Below are positions 35,180 through 46,800 of a DNA stretch of 64,000 bases, piece by piece. The notes beneath the pieces are model-generated. The model was given only the letters and a program-made list of their open reading frames with translations. It had not been told where the DNA came from and ran no database searches. Each line of letters begins with the position of its first letter. Position 1 is the stretch's first letter. Source of the stretch: Strongylocentrotus purpuratus (Eukaryota > Echinodermata > Echinoidea > Camarodonta > Strongylocentrotidae); assembly GCF_000002235.5 (NCBI RefSeq), contig NW_022145604.1, forward strand, positions 1,406,839 to 1,470,838. Direction: 5' to 3'. Position numbers and translations under genes: made by a program.

Positions 35180-37190
35180 CATCCCTCTATCTCGAGTAGA
35201 GTAAAAGTTGATTTTTCTATTTTTTAATCAATATAGGTCTACATTAAAATCTAGATTGAATCACCACTCACAGGTGCAGCATTACATAGCGACAAAGAGG
35301 GCCGTAGTTTTATGGTTGCATATTGAGTCTCTGGTCTGTTTCTAATCCTCGGTCAATAACAATCATTCCAAATGTTTTGTATATTGTACTTTCTATAAAA
35401 TATTCATTGTGTAGTCATGTTGTTTGCATTTAATTCATTATACATTCCTTTAATATTAAACTCAAACATAATCAAAATGAAAAAATAATAATCTGGCATT
35501 TTTTTCTGACAACATATTGTCTGTTCTAAAATATCAAGTTGATGAATAGATTAAACAGGTAAATTTTTCCCATTACGACGAAAGAAGCGGTGTGAGAAAT
35601 CGTTTTACATTTTGTCAAGGCTTTTACCCGAATTTGTGTTATTAACCGTTACTATGAATCTTGAAATAGTTGTTCAAAATTGTCACTCAAACATTACACA
35701 CAATTATTGCCTCAAGCACCTTATGTGCAGCATGTTAGGACACACGCCCACACGCGCCCACACAAGTATACACACACACGCACGCACACCCGCAATACAT
35801 GTATATGTATGTGTACAAGAAGTTCTTGATGTGTATGGGTGCGGTGCGTAATAAGGGAGGCGACCAAAACTTTGGACACAAGTTCTAAAGGCCCAAATAT
35901 CGCCATAAAGTACACTTTATTTAGGCCACATCTTGATACTGTTGAGATCTACCAAGCACAACAACTCCCTCAAGTATAAGATGTTCTTTTACAGGAGAGG
36001 AAAATGAGAAAGAATGAGTACCACCCGATTACAAGAACTCAACATCCTCTTTCAATAATCCACCCCATTCGGTCGTGATAGGTCGTGATAAGACTTGACA
36101 TCCATTGATGTATGGTGCATCTCCTGGTATTTTAATAGGTCCTGCTGACAACTCAATTCAGCTTATCTTCCCGTCAAAATCCGGTCTTCCATTAACGTCC
36201 TGTCTCCCCAGCGATAATACCTTGTTTTCATAGTAGTCCTTCACCGAATCTTTAGTCTTATCACTTTTGAAATGGGATTATGCTCTAATGAGCACTCTGT
36301 GCAGTCAAGCCGGCGAGGTATACCGTGCGACCTTGGACATCAAGTATAATCTTCGCTGTCACAATATCAGAAAATAGTATTGACATCACATCTTAAAGAT
36401 GATCAATCACTTTGGTAGACGTAAGAAGAAAAGGGATTGAAAATTATCAATTGATATTCTCATACTGTTCCACTTGAATCACAATACAGATACATTATGA
36501 TCTTTCGTCCACTTTTCGAAATGAATTTCAGCTTAAGTAATAATTTAATAATGTTCCACTTGCGTCGGAAGACACAATTTATGATTATTATTTCATCTGT
36601 ATTTTAGCAAATATATATTGAACAACAAACATCCAGGCTACTTTTACTGCTCATCTCTGCTTGCGCATTGCACACCTTACAGGGAAAAAGCCTCTACCTT
36701 TTTTAAAGAGAAACAATAGCAGCTCAGCTTAATAAATATCGTTCTTGTGGGAGAAAAGAGAACAATATAGGCCCCAAAGCAGAATAAAGCTACCACCGAA
36801 ATGCAATGAAAAGATAAAAACAATCCACATTGGTCGCTAATAATTGGAAATCAAAATCAAGTTCTTCGTACTTGACTTAACGCTGTTCCATGTCAGGTAA
36901 TGTTATCGTCATTTGAACTGAACAACTAGACTAACCTTGGTATACCAAGAGCTCTTATTTTGACAGAAGTGAACCCTGAAGTACATTAAGCTAGCTAATC
37001 CCTCTCCCGAACCTCTCATGTATCTCAGATCCTTTACAATATCATCACCAAGTACAGGATCATCATATCTTTAGACAAACATCACCAGAGAGCTAAAGTT
37101 GCCAATGTGTCGCCGAGAGATCGACCTGATCACTTCGTATAATTGAATATCAATAGCATCACTTGACCTCGTTTCTTGTCTTTCATACAG
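35180..37190. other. Unassigned; upstream of the 37.2-kb leader exon
   Basis: Contains the CA tract. A small local duplication (ggtcgtgata x2 at about 36072) is the only other oddity. It could hold the promoter of the 37.2-kb exon, but no clear TATA box was found. Confidence 0.4.
35739..35798 (+). repeat. CA-rich low-complexity tract
   Basis: Imperfect CACG/CACA repeats followed by atgtatatgtatgtg. Confidence 0.85.
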
Positions 37191-37431
37191 GCCCTAGCTG
37201 CAGTGGAGCCGTTTTCTCGTCGACTCTATCGAGCACTTCTACCTGATCTCACCAGCGCAAGGAGCTGATCGTCTGCTGCGATCGAGAGCAACCTCTTTTG
37301 TTATCAAACAATTTTACCTGAAATTCGAGGCTTTCTGTCGTTACAGTGACACTGTGGATTTTTTTCGGATCGAAATCGTTTAGACGTCGATTTTTGCAAA
37401 CATAGTCTGCAGAAAAATTCGTCCGTTTCTG
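37191..37431 (+). other. Candidate non-coding leader (5'UTR) exon
   Basis: A 241-nt segment bounded by a good 3' splice site (gtttcttgtctttcatacag, ending 37190) and a near-perfect 5' splice site (CTG|gtaagt, intron from 37432). Inside there is no ATG at all. CpG is clearly enriched over the surrounding AT-rich DNA (tcgtcgac, gatcgtctgctgcgatcgag, ttcggatcgaaatcg, gacgtcg). ATG-free, CpG-rich sequence ending in a strong donor is typical of a 5' untranslated exon. It could be an internal leader exon using the acceptor, or a first exon whose start lies within or just before it; no clear TATA box is seen. The next plausible acceptor is at 39634, where an exon would begin with ATG. The host gene is unknown, and transcript evidence would be needed for certainty. 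Confidence 0.4.
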
Positions 37432-38734
37432 GTAAGTTGAAATTACATTTTCTAATAATTCAACTGGATGTCATGAGGCAATGAAATCAATGTTTTTTTT
37501 TTAATGATAGCTAAAATAAAGCGCATTATTCCTGAATATAGAATCCTCTATGCTTATGTTTACATTCTTTAGTTTGAGCTGACATCACGCTAAATCAATG
37601 CAGAGAATGTTCCTCAAGCCTCCTTTGAGAGTTGTTAAAACACTTTGAGCCGATGGCAGGATTTGATGGGAATGAGGTTAACCATTCCCAAGTCACACCG
37701 ACGAGACCGCCATCAGACCGATAGCTGACAGAACAACATATTTTAAATTATACCGAATGTTTAAGTTTTATGCCGATTTGGAGTCGCTTTTGCGGTGTGA
37801 ATGAGTTATAATGCCCGTTTGCAGACTTTGTGTTATTTATTGGCATAGGACTGCGCCGGGGGCTTTGGCGGTTCTTGACGCAACATATACAAGTGATTAT
37901 TATGCACGAGAGAAATCATTATTGGGCGTGTTCAAATAGTGACAGGATAGAGATTTATCCCAAACTCGAACAATGACCATTAACAGAGCAATAAAACTAA
38001 ATGAAACCCGGTTCATTATTTTAAAGTGATAGTGGGACTTGCAATGGATGTCAGATTGTGATTTCTCGTTTATCGCTTATTTTTTCATTTTCATAAAAAA
38101 TACAATCAAACAAATCAATATTAATACAAAAAGACAGCGAAAATACAGAATAATCGATATAATCGGCAATGTATTTAAACAAAATCACTTCAGAACTTAC
38201 ATAAAATGAAAAAGGAGAATTATAAAAAGGCTTAGCAATGGCTTTTTGAGACAAAGTTCCCACTGATATATTCGATTAATCAAAAGGAATTTGAAAGGAG
38301 GAAAGTCACAGACTGTTATGTTCTTATTTTGCCGATAAGATGAAAACACATTTCTTAGTTATGACTTCCACTTGTTTTAAATTATAACTTAGATTGTGTC
38401 TTTTTGTTATATCTCTTATGACAAATGAAATAAACTGGTTCACTATGAACCAGATCCATAATTGTTACCACACAGCCTTTTATCTTCCTACGGATAAGCC
38501 TCATTAGATTAGTTGTCTCAATCAATCATATTTATCAATCACAGCATCTTAAATTGCCCAATAGAGAACAAATACTTAAAGGCAATCTTAACTGCCGATG
38601 ATAATTTGCATCTCTAGGGTCTTACTTAATCTGGATTGGTGGTCATTTAAATGATTAAGAGGCTTTTAAATGTTATATTTATGATTGCTTCGAAAAAAAG
38701 CGAAGAAAAAACATACCTTTATATACACACTTAC

Positions 38735-38821
38735 CTGACGAAAAGATGTATCCGTATTCTGTTCCACTGCATATCCTGAGAAATGTCTCAGCATCTTTAT
38801 AATGGCATAGACCCTCTAAAT
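38735..38821 (-). CDS. Candidate internal coding exon, family unknown
   Basis: On the minus strand an open frame ends in a perfect 5' splice site (CAG|gtaagt, donor GT at 38734-38733). A possible acceptor (cctttacaaaatgccccctag) ends at 38822. The frame reads ..LEGLCHYKDAETFLRIC followed by SGTEYGYIFSS. It is well mixed in charge, with cysteine, aromatic and polar residues and no low-complexity bias, unlike most frames here. The same frame stays open upstream for another 17 codons (back to about 38870), so a further acceptor is possible. An 87-nt exon with 2 nt before the first full codon and 1 nt after the last is normal for an animal gene. I do not recognise the family, and no neighbouring exon was found. 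The pyrimidine tract before the acceptor is weak. Confidence 0.3.
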
Positions 38822-39634
38822 CTAGGGGGCATTTTGTAAAGGAGCCACATAAAAATAATTAAGCCTCATTCAGTTCTTATGTAATTCCAAACTCAACGTA
38901 GTGGAAACCACCCTCAAAAGAGTTATACAAATAGCCTGTAACTAGACACGGTTGATAACGTTCTGTTTCATGCAGAGCAAAAGCAGCTGGGGATCATTAT
39001 GTGACGAAATAAATGCAATTGAATAATTAGATTGGCACAGCAAAGTCATCCCACGCCTTTCCGGTTCAATAATGTACTTGTCATTTATTAAAGGTAATAT
39101 TGAACATTTAGAATTGGGTGTGAAAACTAGGTGAATTAATTAATCATAGTAGGTAAAGGAAAGAATTCCTGACAGTTTTAAGAGACTGATAATCGTTTAT
39201 TAATAGTTGAAACATGCATTCTAGTTTTACATCGGTACAAACGACTTCAAGAGATTGGATATCATTATAACTTAAATGTTTTAAACATATTTCCGACCAT
39301 CTTCAAGACTTATATACTTGTACTTCCCATATCGGTAAAGAACAGAAACCTCAACATGTATGTTCATGAGTTGAATAGTCCGTTTGAAGCAATACATTAA
39401 TAGAACTACATAATATACACTCACGTAATAAATAACATAATAGACAGTAGTCATTCTAAAATGTAATCAATTTAAATGACGGAACGTGCATTACATTAAA
39501 TTTTATAATAAAGTAGAGACAGTTATTTTACCTGACTGCTAAGAAAGCATAAATGCTTGTTAGTAAGTAACCAGAGTACCGAAGTCATGCGTTCTCTCCA
39601 TGCAGTGTAAAGAATACCCTATTTTATTTTTTAG

Positions 39635-39856
39635 ATGATTTTAGTTGGTCCGATTATCTTTATGAGGGAAGACATTCTGATAGAGAAAGTTTTCGGGTTG
39701 AGATTATCCTCGCCCCTGGACCCCACGCCAATTCGTGACCTGCCAGTGTACAATGAACTATTTATGTATAATAATTCAACAAAAAAATTAACAGAGGAGC
39801 AGATTTTCAGAAACTGTATCGAGAATCCAAACGGAAATGTTCTTGAGCAGATCTAA
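39635..39856 (+). CDS. Candidate terminal exon or small protein, 73 codons
   Basis: An acceptor-like run (ctattttattttttag) ends at 39634, and the next base opens ATG ATT TTA GTT GG. The 73-codon frame (start MILVGPIIFMREDILIEKVF) ends in TAA at 39854-39856. The second half is hydrophilic (NNSTKKLTEEQIFRNCIENP). If the leader exon 37191-37431 were spliced here, ATG-free leader and ORF would form a two-exon gene for a 73-residue peptide. The start context would then be poor (CTG before ATG). AATAAA words occur about 0.55 kb downstream (near 40404 and 40431). The length is within chance expectation, and I recognise no family. Confidence 0.2.
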   Translation: MILVGPIIFMREDILIEKVFGLRLSSPLDPTPIRDLPVYNELFMYNNSTKKLTEEQIFRNCIENPNGNVLEQI

Positions 39857-42476
39857 GTGTTTCAATTGAAGTTAATCACAAATTATGCAAGTCTTTAACT
39901 CACAGCTGGAGATAATTCAGGGCATCTCATCTATCCGCCTGACATGTCTTATCTTAACCCATCACATCACGTGATCCGTCACATGTATCGTGACACCTCA
40001 TAGTACCAGTGAACTGTGTTGAAGCCCTAGTCGAGTGCGATTACGACGCCGTCGACGTGGTGTCTATTACACACAACGAGGCCTATCAAAAACGGGTCCT
40101 CGCTCGCTCCCAGCACCCTGTACCTATCACAGCTTGCCCTGGTCACTATACCCAAAGTGGTTTAACATTTATTATCCTCGACGTAGATTACTTTTAATTG
40201 TCACTAGTTTAGAAGAGATATTCGAGCAGAAGACATCCACACATGAGATGTTACGGCACATTGACACAAAACCCCAATATAGCGACCCAAGGGCACAATT
40301 AAATTGGGCAGAAGCATATCGAGCATATTTTTTAAAATCTTTTCACAGATTTTTTCGCCCCCATGCATGATAATCCTAGATCCATCACTGAGAGGGGTTT
40401 AAGTAAAAATAAAAGGTAAAACATGTATAAAATAAAATCTCGAGCTCCGTAAAAAGGGGATGACTTTGTAATCTAAATAAAAAAAGGCTTGAAAAAGGGA
40501 TTCAGGATGACGTATGATTTTCATGTGCATTACATGAACAAAAATCTACCTATCATTATCTTGTTTTTCAAAAAGTTTGAAATAATAAACAATGCCTGTT
40601 TAACCTTGGAAAATACGCAATAAGAGATTAAGAGCTACCCTAACAAGTCCTAGATGTCTTTATCGCAAATGTTGGGAAGTGGCCTAAGTCCACAACCCGC
40701 TATTTATGTACGAAACCAATACATATATATATATATATAACCTTTCGCATGACTTGCATGAATTGTTTTCAATACGTCTACTCGACTCTCTCATAAAATT
40801 AAACCTTTGAGTTATGTCCTCTGTTTATCTCGTCATAAATTTCGTCTATGCATTTTGTTTGCTTAAGACAATTACTGTCGATTTGGATTCATTTGATGTA
40901 AAGGGCATTGTACCGTTTGTCAACCTTCGTTCGATAGTATATCGTATCAAAGAGGAACCAATGCATTTAAATGGGATCACTAGTATTTTCATGAAATTAT
41001 AAATTGTATTATTTGTATCTCTTCTGTGAGTATGTTTGAATGTTATGTTATTTAGCTTGTATAATACAGACTCACACCGAAAATGACCAAAGTATTACCT
41101 CGCTCCTTTTAGGTATCGTCATATTTTTAAACATCGCCTTTCACTTTTTAAGGGCACTAGTCATCCAAATACAAGTTTATCCCTGTTGGTGTGTAGTCCA
41201 GCATACATCTCATATTAGGTATGTTAACGTCTAAATGTGTTTCATAGATTTTTAAATATTTGTGTTAATATTTTTTTTCAAACTTGCCAAGCTCCACCCT
41301 AAAAATCATCCAGATGTAATTCCCCATGTGACATCATCTGTCAGTCATCAATGAGCTAACTTGAGAAAGTGGTATGTAACTTTGCCAAAGTTGACCACCT
41401 GTTACAATACAACAAACATTAGCAACATATACGTTGCTTTGTCAGACATGTCAGACTAAACAGTCGGCTAAACTTATATTATACAATAGACAATGGTATG
41501 TACAATGGTAATGACCAATATATCATCATTGCCTTTGTCTTCCTGGTGATGCTACATCATGTCTGACATATAGCAACTTAAGTGCAAGTATAGGTATGTG
41601 TAGGCCGCGCCGTGTCGACTGTGGGTATGTGTGTTTTGAATTCCAGACGACACACTGCTCATTGAATTTGAACAGGTTGATTATAATAGTTTACATAATT
41701 GCCTTTGGCAGTGTTCAATTTTCCTGCGTACTTAATATGCATAAACGGTGCCATGGAAAAGAAACTGTATAAATAAATGCATATATAGGACTGCAAAACA
41801 ACATTTGGTAAAAAGTTGTGGTCCACAACCTTTACTGTTTACTTGTCTTATTTCGAATTTTAAGGGCATGTGAACAGTCATCCTTTTCTAAGGGACAATT
41901 TCTGCTATGATACTCTTCCACACTAACATTAAACGAATGAAAATTCAAAAACTTATTGTTCACCTTCCTAAGAACTCAATCATCTCTTGAAGTTCTGGCA
42001 TGGCCCTAGATGTAGGCTGAGCGCCAACCGAATGGACGTCGGTCTCGAGTAGGGCATGCCGCTGCACTATAGAGCTGGCATCATACGACATTAAATCTTG
42101 GTAAAGTGTGAGAATGAGATCGTCTGGCATGTATCAGGCACCAGCCGTCTCAATTCTCAAGAATATAAAGGGCTAAACCAATCAAAATTTGTCATTGACG
42201 CAGCTGAGCTTTCATATTATCCCCAGACAGGTACGGGATGAAAAGAAATTTAATACGCATGATCCATGGCAGTTATAAGGACAAAGGATGATCAATATTT
42301 AATATTTTATGCCAGGATTGTATCACTTCCACATTCTATATCGCCATGTTAAGTTACAACTTCCTGGTGTAAAGAATATTCGAAGTATCTTACTCGTCAA
42401 TACCTCGGTCTCACTGGTAAATTAAGTGACTCCCACACTGATTTAACACAGACTGACTCTTTTCCATTCGAGGTTT
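39857..42476. other. Unassigned
   Basis: Short overlapping frames at 40009-40370 (up to 111 codons) are open in two frames and unsupported. A short (TA)n run lies at about 40723-40739. Confidence 0.45.
41433..41577. repeat. Short inverted-repeat element, doubtful
   Basis: gttgctttgtcagacatg and catgtctgacatatagcaac flank about 107 bp. A second hairpin (agcaacatatacgttgct) overlaps the left arm. Confidence 0.4.
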
Positions 42477-42779
42477 ATGTCATGTTTTGCTCGACGGGTT
42501 ATCGGTGGGGTATCTGTCTTGTCGGGTGTGATCATGTATATTTTAAGAAGTTTTACGGGCAAACTCGCTTTGCTGATCGTTGTCACCTTCTTTTATCGAA
42601 AACTTAGTAATAGTGTTTTAACCATCGAGGTATTGTATTCAGGGGGTAAGGTTTTTAAAATAGGATCATCAGAAGACAATTTAATGCTTGGCACAGAACC
42701 TAACGACTACCCCATTTCCAATTATGTTGTGAACTGGAAGTCTATTATCGGCATCATCTCACTTCTTTCCCATTTATAG
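42477..42779 (+). CDS. Weak candidate ORF, 100 codons
   Basis: ATG start at 42477 and TAG stop. The N-terminal 45 residues are hydrophobic with two possible membrane segments (VIGGVSVLSGVIMYIL and LALLIVVTFF); the C-terminal half is polar. A donor-like GGG|gtaagg lies inside, near 42646. There is no family match and the length is compatible with chance. Confidence 0.12.
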   Translation: MSCFARRVIGGVSVLSGVIMYILRSFTGKLALLIVVTFFYRKLSNSVLTIEVLYSGGKVFKIGSSEDNLMLGTEPNDYPISNYVVNWKSIIGIISLLSHL

Positions 42780-43132
42780 ATGTTCTTCTTCTAAGGCGCC
42801 AGATAGGTCATTACTTAGCACTATTTCTTAGGCATTTCAAATGGTGCATCCCAAATTATCTAGTCGCATGATTATCCAGACGCAAGTACGAAATTATCCT
42901 ACCAGTAGATAAAATTAAAGTGTAACGTTAATATTTTCTTGCGGTTCTCTTATATCGTACTATAAAATCCTCTGATAAAAAAGAACAATATTTATTTAAA
43001 AGAACAGATACAGAATACAAGTTAAAGTGCCTGTTAGCAGTTAAGATTGCTATGATGAATAATGTGATGGCATTATTCTTGTGCACCAAGTGTGCACCAA
43101 TAATGTGCCAGACAAGGCTTTGTCGCTGTGTG

Positions 43133-43187
43133 TGGGGGGGGGGGGGGAGGGGTGGGGCGGGGGGGGGCAGGGGTGGGGGGGGGGGGT
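43133..43187 (+). repeat. G-rich tract, quadruplex-prone
   Basis: Nearly all G over 55 bp with single A, T or C interruptions. It is flanked by a diverged duplication (gacaaggctttgtcgc near 43111 and gataaggctttgttga near 43247). Confidence 0.9.
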
Positions 43188-43331
43188 GCTGAATTAAGGC
43201 AGGTCACAATGTTCTTGTTCTTAATATGAACCAAACATTTACCAGATAAGGCTTTGTTGATAGAGGGGGGAGTGTCCCATACAACCCTGGATCACCCCGT
43301 CCACTTAGTGCAGACATTGTAAAATTTTCAC

Positions 43332-43571
43332 TTGAATGAATTGGAGAGTGTTAACTACGAAGGATTATGGTTTCTCGTTTCATGGATTCCAATTTCCAGA
43401 GAATCTCTTTCTTGCAAACCGTGCCCCGTTGAATTAGAATTTCAAAAGAGATTTACCAAGTCCATGCAATCCCTTCCTCATGTTTATTCACTATGTGAGT
43501 TTGTGAGGAGAGAGGATGAGGCTCCTCTGAAGATCTTCACAGATATTCCGGCGGCGGTAGGATCAAACTAA
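43332..43571 (+). CDS. Weak candidate ORF, 79 codons
   Basis: The frame reads MNELESVNYEGLWFLVSWIP and further on SLCEFVRREDEAPLKIFTDI. Composition is protein-like, but nothing supports transcription. A GGCG|gtagga donor-like site lies near its end. Confidence 0.12.
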   Translation: MNELESVNYEGLWFLVSWIPISRESLSCKPCPVELEFQKRFTKSMQSLPHVYSLCEFVRREDEAPLKIFTDIPAAVGSN

Positions 43572-44191
43572 CTGAAAACTAAATCTAGATGATTCCTTTT
43601 ATTCAGGGCAGGGCTATGCCCGATGGAAATTAATAATCACTTATTGCGGTATTCGCAGTAACGGATTTAGGTTTAATATGCTTTTGAAGTGAATGAGTTG
43701 AAAAGCCCATTTGTGACGTCGCAATGTCCCATTTTCCATTGCTATAAATATCGAGATGTGTTAACTGGTTGTCTATTGAACGTGATGTAGATGTCTCCTT
43801 TTGCTAATCTTGTCGAGTAGAAATATACTTTCTCGTTACATTAGGGAGTCTACCTATCTTTGACAAAACAGCACCAAAAAAAAGACATACAAAAAAAAGA
43901 AAGCTATCTAATTATATTTAAAGCATTGTTCATGGAAGAGCATTTACTACTGAATTTCGAATTCACTTTAAATCTGGTTCAATCAATCTGGTTCAGCTTG
44001 AATCTAGAAAGAAACAAAAAGTAAAGAACATAATCATATCCATTGCACTGGCCCAATATACAATTCTTCCGATATTCAACAGCATTTATAATGAACAGAC
44101 AAAATGTGGCATTTCCTTTGTATACATGTACCTGACGTTTCCAGAAAAAAAAGGTTACATGAAGCAAAAATAATCACATAATAAACTTCGG

Positions 44192-44285
44192 ATGATAATA
44201 ATAATAATAATAATAACCTAGACTTATATAGCGCATTTCATAATCGAAGAAAATAGCAATGCGCTTTACAATATTAATACAACAA
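44192..44285 (-). mobile_element. SINE tail fragment with ATA microsatellite
   Basis: An (ATA)n run at 44195-44215 is followed by gacttatatagcgcatttc and aatgcgctttacaatatt, the reverse of the conserved tail. Confidence 0.6.
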
Positions 44286-45284
44286 AATTACACATAACTA
44301 CTAATTCATGAACTAAAGAAATATCAAAATAAGGAAAAGATTAATAATAATCAAACATTATAAACATCCATTACAGAGAAATGAAGGCAATTATATCAGA
44401 GTACAGTAATGTAATTAAATTTTGATGAATACAATAATACAGTTTAAATGATATTAGAAAGCGTTTTTTTAACAGGTGAGAACCCCTAAAGTCCATGTGT
44501 CCCGGTGCGGCATAAATACGAAATGCGACAAAAAATTGTACTATTCTAGTTACATCGAAGCCTTGGATATCATCATTGGTTTCACTAGAGCCTCTCCAGG
44601 CAGTATATATTTTAAACTATTAACCCATTGATTGGCTAACTGTTTTTTGTTTTGTTATATATTCTCATCAAACGACCACGGCTTGAAACTTTAGGGGTCT
44701 GAACATGTTGCCTTTGTTGTGGTTGATGTAACCTCCATGAACCTTTTTAGAGTCCAATGGTTTCATTTCCTGAATTTAAGGTCCGTCTTCGCGCAAATTA
44801 GATTTGAAAACTTAACGTTAAAACTTTAAAACTGCCCAACAAGTAGCGTATAGCAGGTTCGAATCCCGCTGCACGCGATCTTTATTTCGTGGGTGAAAGC
44901 CGAATTTGAAATTACTCCAAGCAAGCCTAACTTTAAAACCCGATACATATCCTTCCGCAGTGGTTGAACTTTATATTCCACTGTCATACTTGGTTAGGAG
45001 CAGTCATCCATATGATCAAATCTAACAGAGCTTCGAGAATATGAACATTGACAGATTCTTTTGCAAAAGAAAGCAACAGAAAGGGCAATATCACATGAAA
45101 TGAAAATATTTCGCACACCACAGACCTTGTCAATCTCGAGATTAAAATGCCAGCAGTGGAATAAACGAATGAATTGGATTTGTGCTGTCTGGCTTCAATC
45201 AAAGAATTTCTGAAAAAGTATAGATGATTTTGACTCATTTCCGTTATTAAAAACATCGAGATTCATGCCTGTCAACATCAGTTA

Positions 45285-45311
45285 CAGAAAAGAAAGAAAG
45301 AAAGAAAGACA
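45285..45311 (+). repeat. (GAAA)n microsatellite
   Basis: About six GAAA units. Confidence 0.93.
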
Positions 45312-45703
45312 AATTATGCTATTGGTCATTGAGTTTTACACATATTAACTTTTAATCAATCTATTTTTTACATCAATGTGCTATTAAATAGTTTGTTTTT
45401 GAAGAGCCATTGGTCGACTGAATCTCGTTATGAAATTGTCTCGATTTGAACTTCAGTTCCTTTTCTATGGAAGATTCAGGATTTTGAAACAAATGCCAGT
45501 GCCTTTGGTCGATCAGACTTTTTTCGAAAGTTCTTAAAAGCTGGCCGAAAAATTCATGTAAAAAGGGGCGAATATTCTTTTTAAATGTCTTTATATCAGT
45601 ATGTCTTCAAAAAAGAAAGGTGGTCTGGTAAAAAAAAAATATGAATTTGTTTCTGTTTCTAATGCTTCACGGCAGAAATCAAAGTGGGAGGGAATCAGAT
45701 AAA

Positions 45704-45860
45704 TATAATAATAATAATAATAATCAGCTTTTATATAGCGCTTAATACATCTCGGACGTCTCTAAGCGCTTTATAGATATACTATCACCCCGGTCATTAA
45801 TCAGTGCTTGTCTTATGTTCTAATCTGAGTTGAGTCAATGCCTAGTTAATCACCGAGTTC
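45704..45860 (-). mobile_element. SINE 3' part, reverse
   Basis: (ATA)n followed by cttttatatagcgcttaata, gacgtctctaagcgctttat and caccccggtcattaatcag. A longer and better preserved tail than most here. Confidence 0.65.
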
Positions 45861-46172
45861 CATGGAAATCATTTGTAGAGTCATTACAGTCAGGATACTC
45901 TTCAGCGACCTCTGTACCCTGAACCTGGTAGGTTACACGATCGGAGTTCTAATAAACGCACACACACAGTCACCCACACACACATTCAATTACACACCGA
46001 TACTCGCCCACGCCCATCACAAAATAAAAACACAAATGATGATTATGGTAACTCGATATGGTAATCACATTATCATCAATATCCACTCCGAGGTAAAGAG
46101 TAAATCTACTGAATTAAATATAAATATGGTCTAGTACCAAAGATATCCACTGACCGATACTTTTTTGTATAG

Positions 46173-46506
46173 ATTGAATATTTTGGCAGGGTGCATCCAA
46201 GATTGTCAGAAAGAGGCCGAAATATATTTTAACCCCGGAAACGATTTCTTTTCCTATGCAGACGATAAAATTCCCACAGAATTAAAATGCCCAAAGATTG
46301 TCACATTTATTTCCACAAAACGCGAAAACTCCTTGGCAAGAGACGGATTTTCGTTAGCGAAAGGACTGTCGGGACATAGGGTTTGCCTCGGGCCTTTATC
46401 CATGTACACTATATCACAATTCGACACGCATCACTTTACTTTACATTATATGGCAATGATTTCCCTGGGTGTAACATCAACCTTATTCGACTTCAAAAAT
46501 ATCTGA
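46173..46506 (+). CDS. Weak candidate coding exon, unknown product
   Basis: Acceptor-like sequence (gatacttttttgtatag, ending 46172) precedes a 110-codon open frame that ends in TGA. Its first two thirds are mixed in composition (AGCIQDCQKEAEIYFNPGND, then KIPTELKCPKIVTFISTKRE). The rest is more hydrophobic. No clear donor is seen, so it would have to be a terminal exon. A YADD tetrapeptide occurs, but its surroundings do not fit a reverse transcriptase. A frame of this length is expected several times by chance in the window. Confidence 0.18.
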
Positions 46507-46800
46507 ATAATCGGATGCGCCTAAAAACGGAAATTAAAGTACAACAATTGATTATTTTGATATTACCTTTTCCTTTAGTCTTCGCTTAGTCATACTTTTC
46601 CAAATCTTTCGTTATAATGACGAATATTTCACCTCTCTCTTCCTTGCTATCTATATCTCTATCTCTCTCTTTATCCTATCGTGTCTAATTTACAGCGCTC
46701 TTTTAGTTGTAAAAGGTATGAATCTGCCAGTCAGGTTCTTGTCTTCTGAAATCTATAACATTACAAGGAAAATGATTAATAATAGGTTTATTGATGTGTA

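Noticed and set aside
40009-40370. Two overlapping frames up to 111 codons
   Set aside because: Two frames are open over the same stretch with no splice support or recognisable product, at the length expected by chance.
44840-44880. tRNA B-box-like ggttcgaatcccgc
   Set aside because: No matching A box, anticodon arm or acceptor stem. At best a decayed SINE or tRNA fragment.
46245-46275. YADD tetrapeptide suggesting reverse transcriptase
   Set aside because: The hydrophobic residues expected on both sides of the catalytic motif are absent, and no other reverse-transcriptase motif is present.
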